Made by a program: the position numbers and the translations under genes
In this document: positions 1 to 6,757 of the stretch, piece after piece
Position numbering within the stretch: position 1 is the stretch's first letter
Layout: every line of letters starts with the position of its first letter
Notes under the pieces: generated by a model
Database searches by the model: none
What the model was told of the DNA's origin: nothing
The model's input: the letters and a program-made list of their open reading frames with translations, nothing else
Assembly (NCBI GenBank): GCA_045660865.1
Contig: JAZREP010000030.1
Span: forward strand, 1 to 36,618
From: CAZRRV01 sp045660865
GTDB lineage: Bacteria; Bacillota; Clostridia; Oscillospirales; Acutalibacteraceae
Reading direction: 5' to 3'
DNA: 36,618 bases

Positions 1-128
1 TTCCAAAATCTATTCTGCGGATGACCGTAGAAAAACATTTGCTCACGTGACTTTACAGACGGGAAACTGCCAAGGATAAGCACTTTTGAGTTTTCATCAT
101 ACAAAGGCGGAATAGGGTGTCTCGGCAT
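1..128 (-). CDS. DNA-deoxyinosine (hypoxanthine-DNA) glycosylase, N-terminal fragment
   Basis: The reading frame starts at the ATG at 128 and runs off the left edge, leaving 42 residues. They include the segment LILGSFPSVKSREQMFFYGH followed by PQNRFW. A GSFPS loop with a downstream FYGHPxNRFW is, as I recall it, the signature of the family-6 uracil-DNA-glycosylase-fold enzymes that remove deaminated adenine (hypoxanthine) from DNA. The first motif would line the active site and the second contact the substrate base. An AGGAGG lies at 142-147, about 13 nt before the ATG, a slightly long spacing. Another ATG at 141 is in a different frame. The catalytic domain beyond residue 42 is outside the window, so the function rests on the N-terminal motif only. 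Confidence 0.72.
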   Translation of the reverse strand, partial: MPRHPIPPLYDENSKVLILGSFPSVKSREQMFFYGHPQNRFW

Positions 129-241
129 ACTTATTTGCCATCCTCCTGTTTTCAAAATTTTTTTAATTATAGCACGATTTGTATTTCTAATCAACTTATA
201 GAGGCAGAAGGATAGGTTCGCATCCCTATTACACAGATAAG

Positions 242-279
242 AAAAAAGACAACGCACCAAAAGGTGTGTTGTCTTTTTT
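242..279 (-). terminator. Bidirectional rho-independent terminator after tRNA-Trp
   Basis: An 11-bp stem (248-258 with 263-273, one G.T pair) with an AAAA loop is flanked by A6 on the left and T6 on the right, so it can work on either strand. It directly abuts the CCA end of tRNA-Trp and probably ends the minus-strand tRNA transcript. Confidence 0.85.
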
Positions 280-353
280 GGCAGGGGCAGAAGGATTCGA
301 ACCCTCACCAACGGTTTTGGAGACCGGCATGCTACCATTGACACCATGCCCCT
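279..353 (-). tRNA. tRNA-Trp (anticodon CCA)
   Basis: The minus strand folds as a 75-nt cloverleaf. The acceptor arms are AGGGGCA and TGCCCCT with an encoded CCA end. The anticodon loop CTCCAAA gives anticodon CCA, and the T-loop is GTTCGAATC. It lies downstream of a second tRNA on the same strand, with a terminator touching its 3' end. Confidence 0.93.
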
Positions 354-373
354 GTATAGACAATAAAACAATT

Positions 374-427
374 GAGGCCGACACTTAAAATTAACCTTGC
401 GATTATTTTGACCTCGTGTCGGGCCTC
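374..427. repeat. Inverted repeat between the two tRNA genes
   Basis: GAGGCCGACAC (374-384) is repeated in inverted form as GTGTCGGGCCTC (416-427) with one extra base, separated by 31 nt. In the minus-strand tRNA transcript it would form a GC-rich hairpin between tRNA-Met/Ile and tRNA-Trp. There is no T-run after it, so it looks more like a processing or spacer hairpin than a terminator. Confidence 0.6.
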
Positions 428-431
428 GTGC

Positions 432-508
432 TGGTGGGCCATCAGGGACTCGAACCCCGGACCGACCGGTTATGAGCCGGTTGCTCTAACCAACTGAGCT
501 AATGGCCC
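432..508 (-). tRNA. tRNA with CAT anticodon (elongator Met, or Ile2 if lysidine-modified)
   Basis: A 77-nt cloverleaf on the minus strand has acceptor arms GGGCCAT and ATGGCCC, discriminator A and an encoded CCA. The D-arm is TAGCTCAGTTGGTTAGAGC, the anticodon loop CTCATAA and the T-loop GTTCGAGTC. The anticodon stem lacks the three G-C pairs of initiator tRNA, so it is not tRNA-fMet. Elongator Met and the AUA-reading Ile2 cannot be separated by eye. Confidence 0.92.
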
Positions 509-574
509 CTATTAAGCAACAAAAGTATTATAACACAAAAATGCTGTTTGTCAATAAAATTTTTTAGTTTTGTT

Positions 575-1531
575 TTATTTTTCAATCTTGCATTTAGGAT
601 AATACCAGCTTAAAATTTCCAGATATGTACTGCCCTGCTTAGCCATATAATTAGCACCGTTTTGGCTCATTCCAACGCCGTGTCCGTAGCCTCTTACAGT
701 AAAGACAAATTTATTCTCTGTAAAGGCTAAATCGAAGTTAGCACTGCGTAAACCAAAACATTTGCGCATATCTGTACCGCTGACAAGTTTTTCACCTAAT
801 TGATACCCCTTTACCATACCTGTATCGGTACGATTAGGTTCACGCAACCAATTAGCAGGCTCCCCTGTCATATTAGCACCAAGTGACGCTGCTTTTACTT
901 TAAATTCCTCAGGTGTAAAACTAACCTCACTCAAATAGCCTTCTGCGAGCAAGTCCCCTATGCTTTCTACCGAAACAAGATAATCGTATCCTTTCCCCCA
1001 CACATTAACTCCGCTTTCGGTTTTGCCCGAAGAAATTGCATGGTAGGACGCCAATATAACCTTGTTGTTATATGTAATTTTATAACCCATTACCGACTTT
1101 ACAACTGATTTGATTTTTTTGGTGTATTCTTCAGCCTTATCTCCCCATTTTTCTGCCGCTTTGCTGAGCGTTTTATAGGCTTGGTCACTTGACGCATCTG
1201 CGGAAATATCATACTCTTCATTTTTTCGGCTATCCCTTCTGTAACAAGCATAAGTATATGCTGCTATCGCCTGTGCCTTAAGGGCTTCCGCCTCGTACAG
1301 CACCGGCATTTCTGCCGCCACAACCGAGCAAATATATTCTTCCTCCGGGATTTTTTCAATCTTCCCGTCGGTCATTTTAACACGGAAAACCGCCTGCGTT
1401 CCCTTTTCGGTTTGCTGGGACGAAGTAACGTTTGTTTTATTCTTAGGCTTTGGCTCTTTCATAGCAATCAAGGGTATCAGCAGAATTGATAAAAACATAA
1501 CCGCCAACACAATTATCTTCATGTTTCGCAT
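575..1531 (-). CDS. spoIID: Stage II sporulation protein D (peptidoglycan lytic transglycosylase)
   Basis: This 318-residue protein has an N-terminal membrane anchor (about residues 4-24) followed by a SpoIID/LytB domain. Family landmarks visible are EEYICSVVAAEMP, then ALKAQAIAAYTYACYRR, and near the C-terminus GYGHGVGMSQNGANYMAKQG with a final SWYYP. SpoIID works with SpoIIM and SpoIIP in the mother cell during engulfment, cutting glycan strands after amidases have removed stem peptides. A GGAGGA lies about 7 nt before the chosen ATG; a second Met three codons in is possible. It stands alone between the tRNA genes and a divergent membrane-protein gene. The length is normal for the family. 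Confidence 0.93.
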   Translation of the reverse strand: MRNMKIIVLAVMFLSILLIPLIAMKEPKPKNKTNVTSSQQTEKGTQAVFRVKMTDGKIEKIPEEEYICSVVAAEMPVLYEAEALKAQAIAAYTYACYRRDSRKNEEYDISADASSDQAYKTLSKAAEKWGDKAEEYTKKIKSVVKSVMGYKITYNNKVILASYHAISSGKTESGVNVWGKGYDYLVSVESIGDLLAEGYLSEVSFTPEEFKVKAASLGANMTGEPANWLREPNRTDTGMVKGYQLGEKLVSGTDMRKCFGLRSANFDLAFTENKFVFTVRGYGHGVGMSQNGANYMAKQGSTYLEILSWYYPKCKIEK

Positions 1532-1552
1532 TTTTACTCCTCCATTTTTTTA

Positions 1553-1581
1553 TTGACTTTTTTTCGTATAATGTCTAATAT
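1553..1581 (+). promoter_or_regulatory. Candidate sigma-A promoter for the 1627-2406 gene
   Basis: TTGACT at 1553-1558 and TAATAT at 1576-1581 are 17 nt apart. A better -10 match, TATAAT at 1579-1584, would need a 20-nt spacer. The region is very AT-rich, so this is a weak call. Confidence 0.4.
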
Positions 1582-1626
1582 AATATAGAGTATACATTTA
1601 ATGTTTATGGAGAAGTGGACAAATAT

Positions 1627-2406
1627 ATGAGAACAAAATTCTTATCAGTATCCTTCATAGCCGCATTAGTGCTAACCATATTGCTACGCATTCTGGAATT
1701 GGTGTTTTTTATTAATCCCACCACCGGATTTTATTATAGCGGTCTTTCGGCTTTTTCCTTTGTGACCGTGTTTTTCCTGCTTGTCTTTGTTGCTTTTTAC
1801 TGCTTGATAATCTATCTTAATCCTCCCAAATACAAAGGTGCCGGCGAATTAAGTTTTCTCAATATTATTGGTGCTATAATCTGTTTTACCGGCTTTATAT
1901 GTGACCTTATAATTAAACTTTGTTCAAACGGCGGCGTATCCATACTTTATGTAATTTTTTCTATTATGGCTATTGTTTTCTTCGGCGCTCAAATTGGTTA
2001 CAGCGCCTCAGGAACAGGTGTTATGCCCATTCTTTGCTTCTTACCTATTCCCTATTGGATATATATGCTTATCAGTTTCTTTATTGAAATTACCGACATG
2101 GCTATTATTTCAGAAAATTTATATCGCTTAGCATCTATAATATTGATGTTAATTTCCTTTACGCTCCTAGCAAAAGTAATGTGTTATGTAAACTTCCGCA
2201 AGAATACTCGACGACTGACGATTATAGGTCTTACAACGGCAACCGTTATCGGTATAAGCAACGTTTCAGAATATTTATTAGTGATTTTTAATAAATCAAA
2301 TGTACTGCATTATTCCGAGTTGCCTGATACCACCCTGTTCTTATCAGCAATATACTTAGTGATTTTCATTTTAACCTTGAACGGACGAGATAATGTTCAA
2401 CAATAA
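1627..2406 (+). CDS. Multi-pass membrane protein of unknown function
   Basis: I do not recognise this 259-residue protein. It has about eight hydrophobic segments, hardly any charged loops, and no catalytic-looking conserved cluster. The ATG at 1627 (MRTKFLSVSF) is chosen because the only Shine-Dalgarno-like stretch, GGAGA at 1609-1613, would touch a GTG start at 1615. The 13-nt gap to the ATG is long, so expression may be low. It is a single-gene unit: a candidate promoter precedes it and a strong hairpin terminator follows at once. It is divergent from spoIID, but nothing in the sequence links it to sporulation. Confidence 0.7.
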   Translation: MRTKFLSVSFIAALVLTILLRILELVFFINPTTGFYYSGLSAFSFVTVFFLLVFVAFYCLIIYLNPPKYKGAGELSFLNIIGAIICFTGFICDLIIKLCSNGGVSILYVIFSIMAIVFFGAQIGYSASGTGVMPILCFLPIPYWIYMLISFFIEITDMAIISENLYRLASIILMLISFTLLAKVMCYVNFRKNTRRLTIIGLTTATVIGISNVSEYLLVIFNKSNVLHYSELPDTTLFLSAIYLVIFILTLNGRDNVQQ

Positions 2407-2442
2407 AGAAACAGCCACCTTTCGGGTGGCTGTTTCTTTATA
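2405..2442 (+). terminator. Rho-independent terminator after the membrane-protein gene
   Basis: A 15-bp stem (2405-2419 with 2425-2439) closes on a TTTCG loop and ends in CTTTATA. It begins inside the stop codon region of the preceding gene. Confidence 0.85.
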
Positions 2443-2470
2443 AGTTTGAGCAATAAATTTGATAAAACAC

Positions 2471-2498
2471 TTGACAACGGCTATTTTTCTGTTATAAT
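2471..2498 (+). promoter_or_regulatory. Sigma-A promoter for the ylxM-ffh-rpsP-khpA-rimM-trmD operon
   Basis: TTGACA (2471-2476) and TATAAT (2493-2498) both match the consensus fully, with a 16-nt spacer. The start would fall near 2505, about 30 nt before ylxM. Confidence 0.85.
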
Positions 2499-2538
2499 GT
2501 GTAAAGCGGTTTAACTTTACAGCAAAGGGGTTGGCGTT

Positions 2539-2850
2539 TTGGCTAAGGATTTAAAAATCTCCTATTTGTTGGAATGTTACGGCAAATTGCTTACCGAAAA
2601 GCAATTTCGTGTAGTCGATATGTATTATAACGAGGACTTGTCTTTAGCTGAGATTGCCGAAATTGAAGCCATAACTCGCCAAGGTGTGCGTGACTTTTTA
2701 AAGAAAGCTGAAGTACAGCTTAATGAGTTAGAGGATAAGTTGCATTTGCTAAAAAAGGTTAACGATTTAAAGTTGCTTGCTAAGAAGCAGGATTTTGACT
2801 CTGTTACCGAAAACCTAAACCGTTTTTTCACTGATTGGGAGGCAAAGTAA
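2539..2850 (+). CDS. ylxM: YlxM family helix-turn-helix protein, SRP-associated
   Basis: This 103-residue basic protein resembles the sigma-70 region 4-like helix-turn-helix of the YlxM/p13 family. The segment LTEKQFRVVDMYYNEDLSLA is followed by EIAEIEAITRQGVRDFLKKA, the putative recognition helix-turn-helix. YlxM proteins are encoded directly before ffh in Firmicutes and have been reported to help SRP function. The start is TTG at 2539, supported by AAAGGGG about 8 nt upstream; no ATG is available in this position. Its TAA is followed directly by the ffh ATG, so the two are translationally coupled. Confidence 0.9.
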   Translation: MAKDLKISYLLECYGKLLTEKQFRVVDMYYNEDLSLAEIAEIEAITRQGVRDFLKKAEVQLNELEDKLHLLKKVNDLKLLAKKQDFDSVTENLNRFFTDWEAK

Positions 2851-4191
2851 ATGGCCTTTGAAGGTTTATCTGAAAAGTTAACACTGGCTTTTAAACGTTT
2901 GCGTTCCCGTGGGCGTTTAACCGAAGCCGATTTAAAAGAGGCTATGCGAGAGGTACGTCTGGCTCTGTTGGAAGCCGATGTCAACTACAAGGTTGCAAAG
3001 GATTTTACCGCAAGCATAGTTGAAAAAAGCGTTGGCGAAAAGGTTATGGACAGCCTAACCCCTGCCCAGATGGTTATTAAAATTGTGCGTGATGAGTTGG
3101 TTGCACTTATGGGCGGCGAAATATCTCGCATAAAAACTGCAAAACAGATTCCCACCATTATTTTAATGTGCGGTTTGCAAGGTTCAGGTAAAACTACCCA
3201 CAGCGCAAAGCTTGCCAAAAAGTTAAAGGCTCAGGGTCACCGCCCTATGCTGGTTGCCTGTGATATTTACCGCCCTGCCGCTATTGACCAGTTAAAGGTG
3301 CTTGGCGATAAAATAAACGTTCCTGTTTTTGAAAAGGGCGCTCAAAAGCCTGAGAAAACTGCCCTTGAAGCTATAAAGACCGCACGTGACTACGGTAATG
3401 ACTTTGTAATCTTAGATACCGCAGGCCGTCTGCATATTGATGATGAGCTTATGAACGAGCTTAAACGCATCTGCGATGCAGTTGAGGTAAACGAAAAATT
3501 GCTTGTTATCGACTCTATGATTGGTCAGGACTCGGTTAATATAGCAAAGGCTTTTAACGAGCAGTTAGAAATTGACGGTGTTATACTCACAAAATTAGAC
3601 GGTGATACAAGAGGCGGTGCTGCACTTTCGGTTAAGGCAGTTACCGGTAAGCCAATCAAATTTGTCGGTGTTGGTGAAAAACTTGATGATTTAGATGAGT
3701 TCCACCCCGACCGTATGGCATCCCGTATTCTTGGTATGGGCGATATGCTTTCCTTAATCGAAAAGGTTGAAAATGAAATCGACGAAAAGGAAGCTCAAAA
3801 GGCTGCCGACCGTTTGATGGAAAACAAATTTGACCTTAACGATTTGCTTTCACAGTTTCAACAGCTTAAAAAAATGGGCTCAATGAAGCAACTTTTGTCT
3901 ATGCTCCCCGGTATGGGCAACCAGATAAAAGACGTTGATATTGATGAGCGTGAATTTGCCCGCATTGAAGCAATAATTCAATCTATGACAGCAAAAGAAC
4001 GTTCAAAGCCGGATATTCTTAATGCCTCTCGCAGACGGCGTATTGCCGCCGGTGCAGGCACCACAGTTGAGAATGTCAACAAGCTGATGCGCCAATATGA
4101 GCAAATGAAGAAAATGTTCAAACAATTTAGTGGCAAGAACGGCAAACGCCGTTTTGGCGGTATGGGTTTACCGCCCGGATTTAATCTTTGA
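2851..4191 (+). CDS. ffh: Signal recognition particle protein Ffh
   Basis: The 446-residue GTPase binds 4.5S RNA and signal sequences and delivers ribosomes to FtsY at the membrane. The N and G domains cover roughly residues 1-295. They carry the P-loop GLQGSGKTT (about 108-116), the DTAGR motif and the TKLDGDTRGG guanine-specificity loop. The M domain follows, with the methionine-rich finger loop around MLPGMG and the RNA-binding helix RRRRIAAGAGTTVENVNKLM. The ATG directly follows the ylxM stop and uses the GGGAGG at the end of that gene. Its length is typical. Confidence 0.97.
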   Translation: MAFEGLSEKLTLAFKRLRSRGRLTEADLKEAMREVRLALLEADVNYKVAKDFTASIVEKSVGEKVMDSLTPAQMVIKIVRDELVALMGGEISRIKTAKQIPTIILMCGLQGSGKTTHSAKLAKKLKAQGHRPMLVACDIYRPAAIDQLKVLGDKINVPVFEKGAQKPEKTALEAIKTARDYGNDFVILDTAGRLHIDDELMNELKRICDAVEVNEKLLVIDSMIGQDSVNIAKAFNEQLEIDGVILTKLDGDTRGGAALSVKAVTGKPIKFVGVGEKLDDLDEFHPDRMASRILGMGDMLSLIEKVENEIDEKEAQKAADRLMENKFDLNDLLSQFQQLKKMGSMKQLLSMLPGMGNQIKDVDIDEREFARIEAIIQSMTAKERSKPDILNASRRRRIAAGAGTTVENVNKLMRQYEQMKKMFKQFSGKNGKRRFGGMGLPPGFNL

Positions 4192-4263
4192 TTTTAAGAG
4201 TTAAGCAGACTAAAAGCTTATTAGCTCTTGAATATAAACAATTTTTTATGGAGGTGTATTTAA

Positions 4264-4506
4264 ATGGCAGTAAAAATCAGATTGCGCCGCATGGGTGCTA
4301 AAAAGGCTCCTTTCTACCGTATCGTTGTTGCTGATTCCCGCTTTCCGCGTGACGGCCGTTTCATTGAGGAAGTAGGTTACTACAATCCTATGACCGAGCC
4401 GGCTGACCTCAAAGTTGAGGGTGAAAAAGTAAAGCAATGGATTGCAAACGGTGCACAGCCGACCGATACTGTTAAAGCTTTGCTTAAAAAGAACGGAATT
4501 CTTTAA
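4264..4506 (+). CDS. rpsP: Small ribosomal subunit protein bS16
   Basis: The 80-residue protein opens with MAVKIRLRRMGAKKAPFYRI and continues with VVADSRFPRDGRFIEEVGYY, the usual bS16 pattern. It is a primary binding protein of 16S rRNA needed for 30S assembly. GGAGGTG lies about 7 nt before the ATG. It sits 72 nt after ffh in the conserved ffh-rpsP-khpA-rimM-trmD order. Confidence 0.97.
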   Translation: MAVKIRLRRMGAKKAPFYRIVVADSRFPRDGRFIEEVGYYNPMTEPADLKVEGEKVKQWIANGAQPTDTVKALLKKNGIL

Positions 4507-4526
4507 TTCTTTTGGAGGGAAACTTG

Positions 4527-4760
4527 ATGACAGAGCTACTTAAAACTATTGTAGCCAGCCTTGTTGAACAGCCAGATAAAATTGAAGTTACCGTTGATGA
4601 GCCTAATGAGGAGGGTATCATTGTATACCATCTGCATGTAGCTGAAAACGATATGGGTCGTGTTATCGGCAAACAGGGCAGAATTGCCAAAGCAATCCGA
4701 GTAGTTATGCGCACAGCCGCAAACCGCCAGGACCAGAAAATCATGGTCGAGATTGACTAA
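4527..4760 (+). CDS. khpA: KH-domain RNA-binding protein KhpA
   Basis: A single KH domain of 77 residues carries the GxxG loop as VIGKQGRIAKAIRVVMR. KhpA pairs with KhpB (Jag/EloR) and binds small RNAs and mRNAs; in streptococci the pair influences cell elongation. I choose the ATG at 4527 because GGAGG at 4514-4518 is correctly spaced for it; an upstream TTG at 4512 would overlap that ribosome site. It is 20 nt after rpsP, and a strong stem-loop follows before rimM. Confidence 0.93.
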   Translation: MTELLKTIVASLVEQPDKIEVTVDEPNEEGIIVYHLHVAENDMGRVIGKQGRIAKAIRVVMRTAANRQDQKIMVEID

Positions 4761-4768
4761 GATTTTTT

Positions 4769-4799
4769 ACAATACCCCCTCGCTTTGAGGGGGTATTGT
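4769..4799 (+). repeat. Perfect 13-bp GC-rich stem-loop between khpA and rimM
   Basis: ACAATACCCCCTC (4769-4781) pairs fully with GAGGGGGTATTGT (4787-4799) around a GCTTT loop. The bases after it are GTATATTACTA, not a T-run, so as a plus-strand terminator it would be weak. It may be a partial attenuator, or an RNase-processing or stability element that separates the ylxM-khpA part of the message from rimM-trmD. Confidence 0.8.
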
Positions 4800-4825
4800 G
4801 TATATTACTAAGCAAGGAGATTTCT

Positions 4826-5341
4826 ATGCTTAAACAATTTTTAGAAACCGGAAAAATAGTGGGTACCCACGGCATTAGGGGCGAATTAAGAGTTCAACCC
4901 TGGGCAGATTCACCGGAGTTTTTACTAAGGTTTAAAAAGCTGTATTTATCCGCATCAGGCGATAAAGTGCTTGACATTGTCAGCTCAAGAGTGCACGGAA
5001 ACCTTGTCTTAATTAAGGCAAAGGGCATTGACTCTATTGACGCCGCTGAAAAGTTGCGCAATAAAGTGCTGTATATGGACCGTGCTGATGCCGGCATTGA
5101 TGAAAACAGCTATTATATACAAGATTTAATCGGTTGCTCGGTTTACCACAGCGAAACCGACGAGTTTTTTGGCGAAATAACTGATGTTTCGCAGACTGGT
5201 GCTAATGACGTTTGGCATATCAAAAAAGACGGCAAGGAATATCTTATTCCTGCCATAGATGATATTGTTCAAACGGTTGACCCTGCTTTAAGCAAGGTAA
5301 CAATTATACCTATAAAGGGGATTTTTGATGATGAGGATTGA
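4826..5341 (+). CDS. rimM: 16S rRNA processing / 30S maturation protein RimM
   Basis: This 171-residue protein has the RimM N-terminal beta-barrel (GKIVGTHGIRGELRVQP, residues 9-25). Its C-terminal PRC-barrel domain contains the segment DVWHIKKDGKEYLIPAIDDI. RimM binds uS19 and helps mature the 30S head. The ATG at 4826 follows AAGGAGA at 4814-4820. The 3' end overlaps trmD by 14 nt, so the two are coupled. Confidence 0.95.
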   Translation: MLKQFLETGKIVGTHGIRGELRVQPWADSPEFLLRFKKLYLSASGDKVLDIVSSRVHGNLVLIKAKGIDSIDAAEKLRNKVLYMDRADAGIDENSYYIQDLIGCSVYHSETDEFFGEITDVSQTGANDVWHIKKDGKEYLIPAIDDIVQTVDPALSKVTIIPIKGIFDDED

Positions 5342-6008
5342 TATTTTAACCCTTTTCCCCGAAATGTGCGAAACAGTATTAAGCGAAAGCATTATAGGCA
5401 GAGCCCGAAAAAACGGATTGGTTGAAATTGAGTGCCACAATATTAGAGATTACACTACCGACAAGCACGGCCGTGTTGACGATTATCCTTACGGCGGCGG
5501 TATGGGTATGGTTATGGCTGCACAACCTATATACGATTGTTGCAAGGCTGTAACAAAGGGAGAAAAAAGCCATATTATATATATGTCACCGAAAGGCGCT
5601 ACCCTCACCCAGCAAAAAGCGCGCGAATTATCACAATTAGACCGCATTACCATACTTTGCGGGCACTATGAGGGTGTTGACCAGCGCCTGCTGGATGAAC
5701 TTGTTGACGAAGAAATTTCAATTGGTGATTATGTTTTAACAGGTGGCGAGCTTCCGGCATTAGTGCTGACTGATACAGTATGCCGTATGTTGGAGGGCGT
5801 ACTTTCCGACCCAGCTTGCTTTACTGATGAGAGCTTTTTTAACGGACTGTTGGAGTATCCGCAGTACACACGCCCTGAAGAATGGCACGGTGTTCGTGTG
5901 CCCGATGTGCTTTTAAGCGGTCACCACGAAAATATACGCAAATGGCGTGAAAAACAGTCGTTGGAAATCACCCAAAAGCTTCGTCCCGACCTTCTGGAAA
6001 AGGAATAG
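5328..6008 (+). CDS. trmD: tRNA (guanine-37-N1)-methyltransferase TrmD
   Basis: The 226-residue SPOUT-class enzyme transfers methyl from S-adenosylmethionine to G37 next to the anticodon, which prevents +1 frameshifting. Visible motifs are MRIDILTLFPEM at the start, YPYGGGMGMVM, and GHYEGVDQRLLDELVDEEIS. The trefoil-knot SAM site is IGDYVLTGGELPALVLTD. Two ATG codons (5328, 5331) fit AAAGGGG at 5314-5320 and I cannot choose between them. The usual downstream neighbour rplS is absent; a terminator follows instead. Confidence 0.96.
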   Translation: MMRIDILTLFPEMCETVLSESIIGRARKNGLVEIECHNIRDYTTDKHGRVDDYPYGGGMGMVMAAQPIYDCCKAVTKGEKSHIIYMSPKGATLTQQKARELSQLDRITILCGHYEGVDQRLLDELVDEEISIGDYVLTGGELPALVLTDTVCRMLEGVLSDPACFTDESFFNGLLEYPQYTRPEEWHGVRVPDVLLSGHHENIRKWREKQSLEITQKLRPDLLEKE

Positions 6009-6020
6009 TTGTTTCGCTAT

Positions 6021-6050
6021 AAAAAATTGCACAGGCTTGTGCAATTTTTA
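6021..6050 (+). terminator. Terminator after trmD
   Basis: A 12-bp stem (6022-6033 with 6038-6049) with a GGCT loop has an A-run on the left and T5 on the right. It closes the ylxM-trmD operon. Confidence 0.85.
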
Positions 6051-6120
6051 TAAACAGAATTACTCTTTCGACACCATTTTTCTAGAAGTATACAAAATTA
6101 TTGTAAAATTACTGTTTTTA

Positions 6121-6148
6121 TTGACTATAACAAAAATTGTGGTATAAT
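6121..6148 (+). promoter_or_regulatory. Sigma-A promoter of ptsH
   Basis: TTGACT (6121-6126) and TATAAT (6143-6148) are 16 nt apart. The transcript would start about 45 nt before the ptsH ATG. Confidence 0.8.
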
Positions 6149-6199
6149 ATATTTAACAGTTTTAGTGTTTTCTTTATTTTGGGTTAAGGAGCGTTATTT

Positions 6200-6463
6200 A
6201 TGTTTGTTAAAGATGTCGTAGTACAAAATCAAGTTGGTTTACACGCCCGTCCTGCTACTTTCTTCATTCAAAAAGCTAATGAATACAAAGCATCTATTTG
6301 GGTTGAAAAAGAAGAACGCAGAGTAAACGCTAAAAGCCTTTTAGGTGTTCTGTCTTTAGGTATTGTGGGTGGCACCACTGTTAAGGTTATTGCTGACGGT
6401 CCCGATGAAAAAGAGGCTGTTGAAGGCTTAATTAACCTGATTGCCACTTGCTTCTCCGAATAA
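6200..6463 (+). CDS. ptsH: Phosphocarrier protein HPr
   Basis: The 87-residue protein carries GLHARPAT, whose His (about residue 15) is phosphorylated by enzyme I. A second site, VNAKSLLGVLSLGI, contains the Ser phosphorylated by HPr kinase in Firmicutes. With both sites present it can act in sugar phosphotransfer and in carbon catabolite control; the His argues against it being Crh. It is monocistronic, with its own promoter and terminator, and no enzyme I gene is nearby. Confidence 0.94.
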   Translation: MFVKDVVVQNQVGLHARPATFFIQKANEYKASIWVEKEERRVNAKSLLGVLSLGIVGGTTVKVIADGPDEKEAVEGLINLIATCFSE

Positions 6464-6470
6464 TTAATTA

Positions 6471-6505
6471 AAGCAGAATCTTCTTAAAGAAAATTCTGCT
6501 TTTTT
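6471..6505 (+). terminator. Terminator after ptsH
   Basis: AAGCAGAAT (6471-6479) pairs with ATTCTGCTT (6493-6501) and runs into T6. Confidence 0.85.
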
Positions 6506-6506
6506 A

Positions 6507-6535
6507 TTGATTTTCTATTTTCGTTGTGTTATAAT
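6507..6535 (+). promoter_or_regulatory. Sigma-A promoter of tRNA-Pro
   Basis: TTGATT (6507-6512) and TATAAT (6530-6535) are separated by 17 nt. The predicted start (about 6542) falls at the edge of a perfect inverted repeat. Confidence 0.75.
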
Positions 6536-6540
6536 ACCAA

Positions 6541-6570
6541 TTGTCGAGACAATTAGTATTGTCTCGACAA
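6541..6570 (+). repeat. Perfect 13-bp inverted repeat at the tRNA-Pro transcription start
   Basis: TTGTCGAGACAAT (6541-6553) and ATTGTCTCGACAA (6558-6570) are exact inverted copies around TAGT. It begins 5 bp after the -10 box and ends 17 bp before the mature tRNA. It could be an operator over the start site or a 5' hairpin on the precursor tRNA; no T-run follows. Confidence 0.85.
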
Positions 6571-6587
6571 ACTATGTAATATTGTAT

Positions 6588-6664
6588 CCGGGTGTGGCTC
6601 AGTTTGGTAGAGCGCTTGAATGGGGTTCAAGAGGCCGCTGGTTCGACTCCAGTCACTCGGACCA
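6588..6664 (+). tRNA. tRNA-Pro (anticodon GGG)
   Basis: A 77-nt cloverleaf has acceptor arms CCGGGTG and CACTCGG, D-arm TGGCTCAGTTTGGTAGAGC, anticodon stem-loop CTTGA-ATGGGGT-TCAAG (anticodon GGG), T-loop GTTCGACTC and encoded CCA. Confidence 0.92.
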
Positions 6665-6702
6665 AAAAGTCACCTTTGTCTATTGACAAAGGTGACTTTT
6701 TT
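6665..6702 (+). terminator. Terminator of tRNA-Pro
   Basis: A 16-bp stem (6665-6680 with 6685-6700) around TATT ends in a T-run and begins at the base after the tRNA CCA. Confidence 0.9.
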
Positions 6703-6721
6703 CAATGATAAATGAACAAAC

Positions 6722-6757
6722 AATAAAACCGCTTAGCTTTTGCTAAGCGGTTTTTTA
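6722..6757 (-). terminator. Convergent terminator for the M23 peptidase gene
   Basis: AAAACCGCTTAGC (6725-6737) pairs with GCTAAGCGGTTTT (6742-6754). A and T runs flank both sides, so it can stop transcripts from either direction. Confidence 0.88.

Noticed and set aside
203..220. GGCAGAAGGAT at 203-213 repeats the 3' part of tRNA-Trp (285-295) and is followed by a TTCG-containing stretch that looks like a T-arm.
   Set aside because: Only one arm can be traced; there is no acceptor, D-arm or anticodon arm. It may be a decayed tRNA end or chance, so it is not called as a tRNA.
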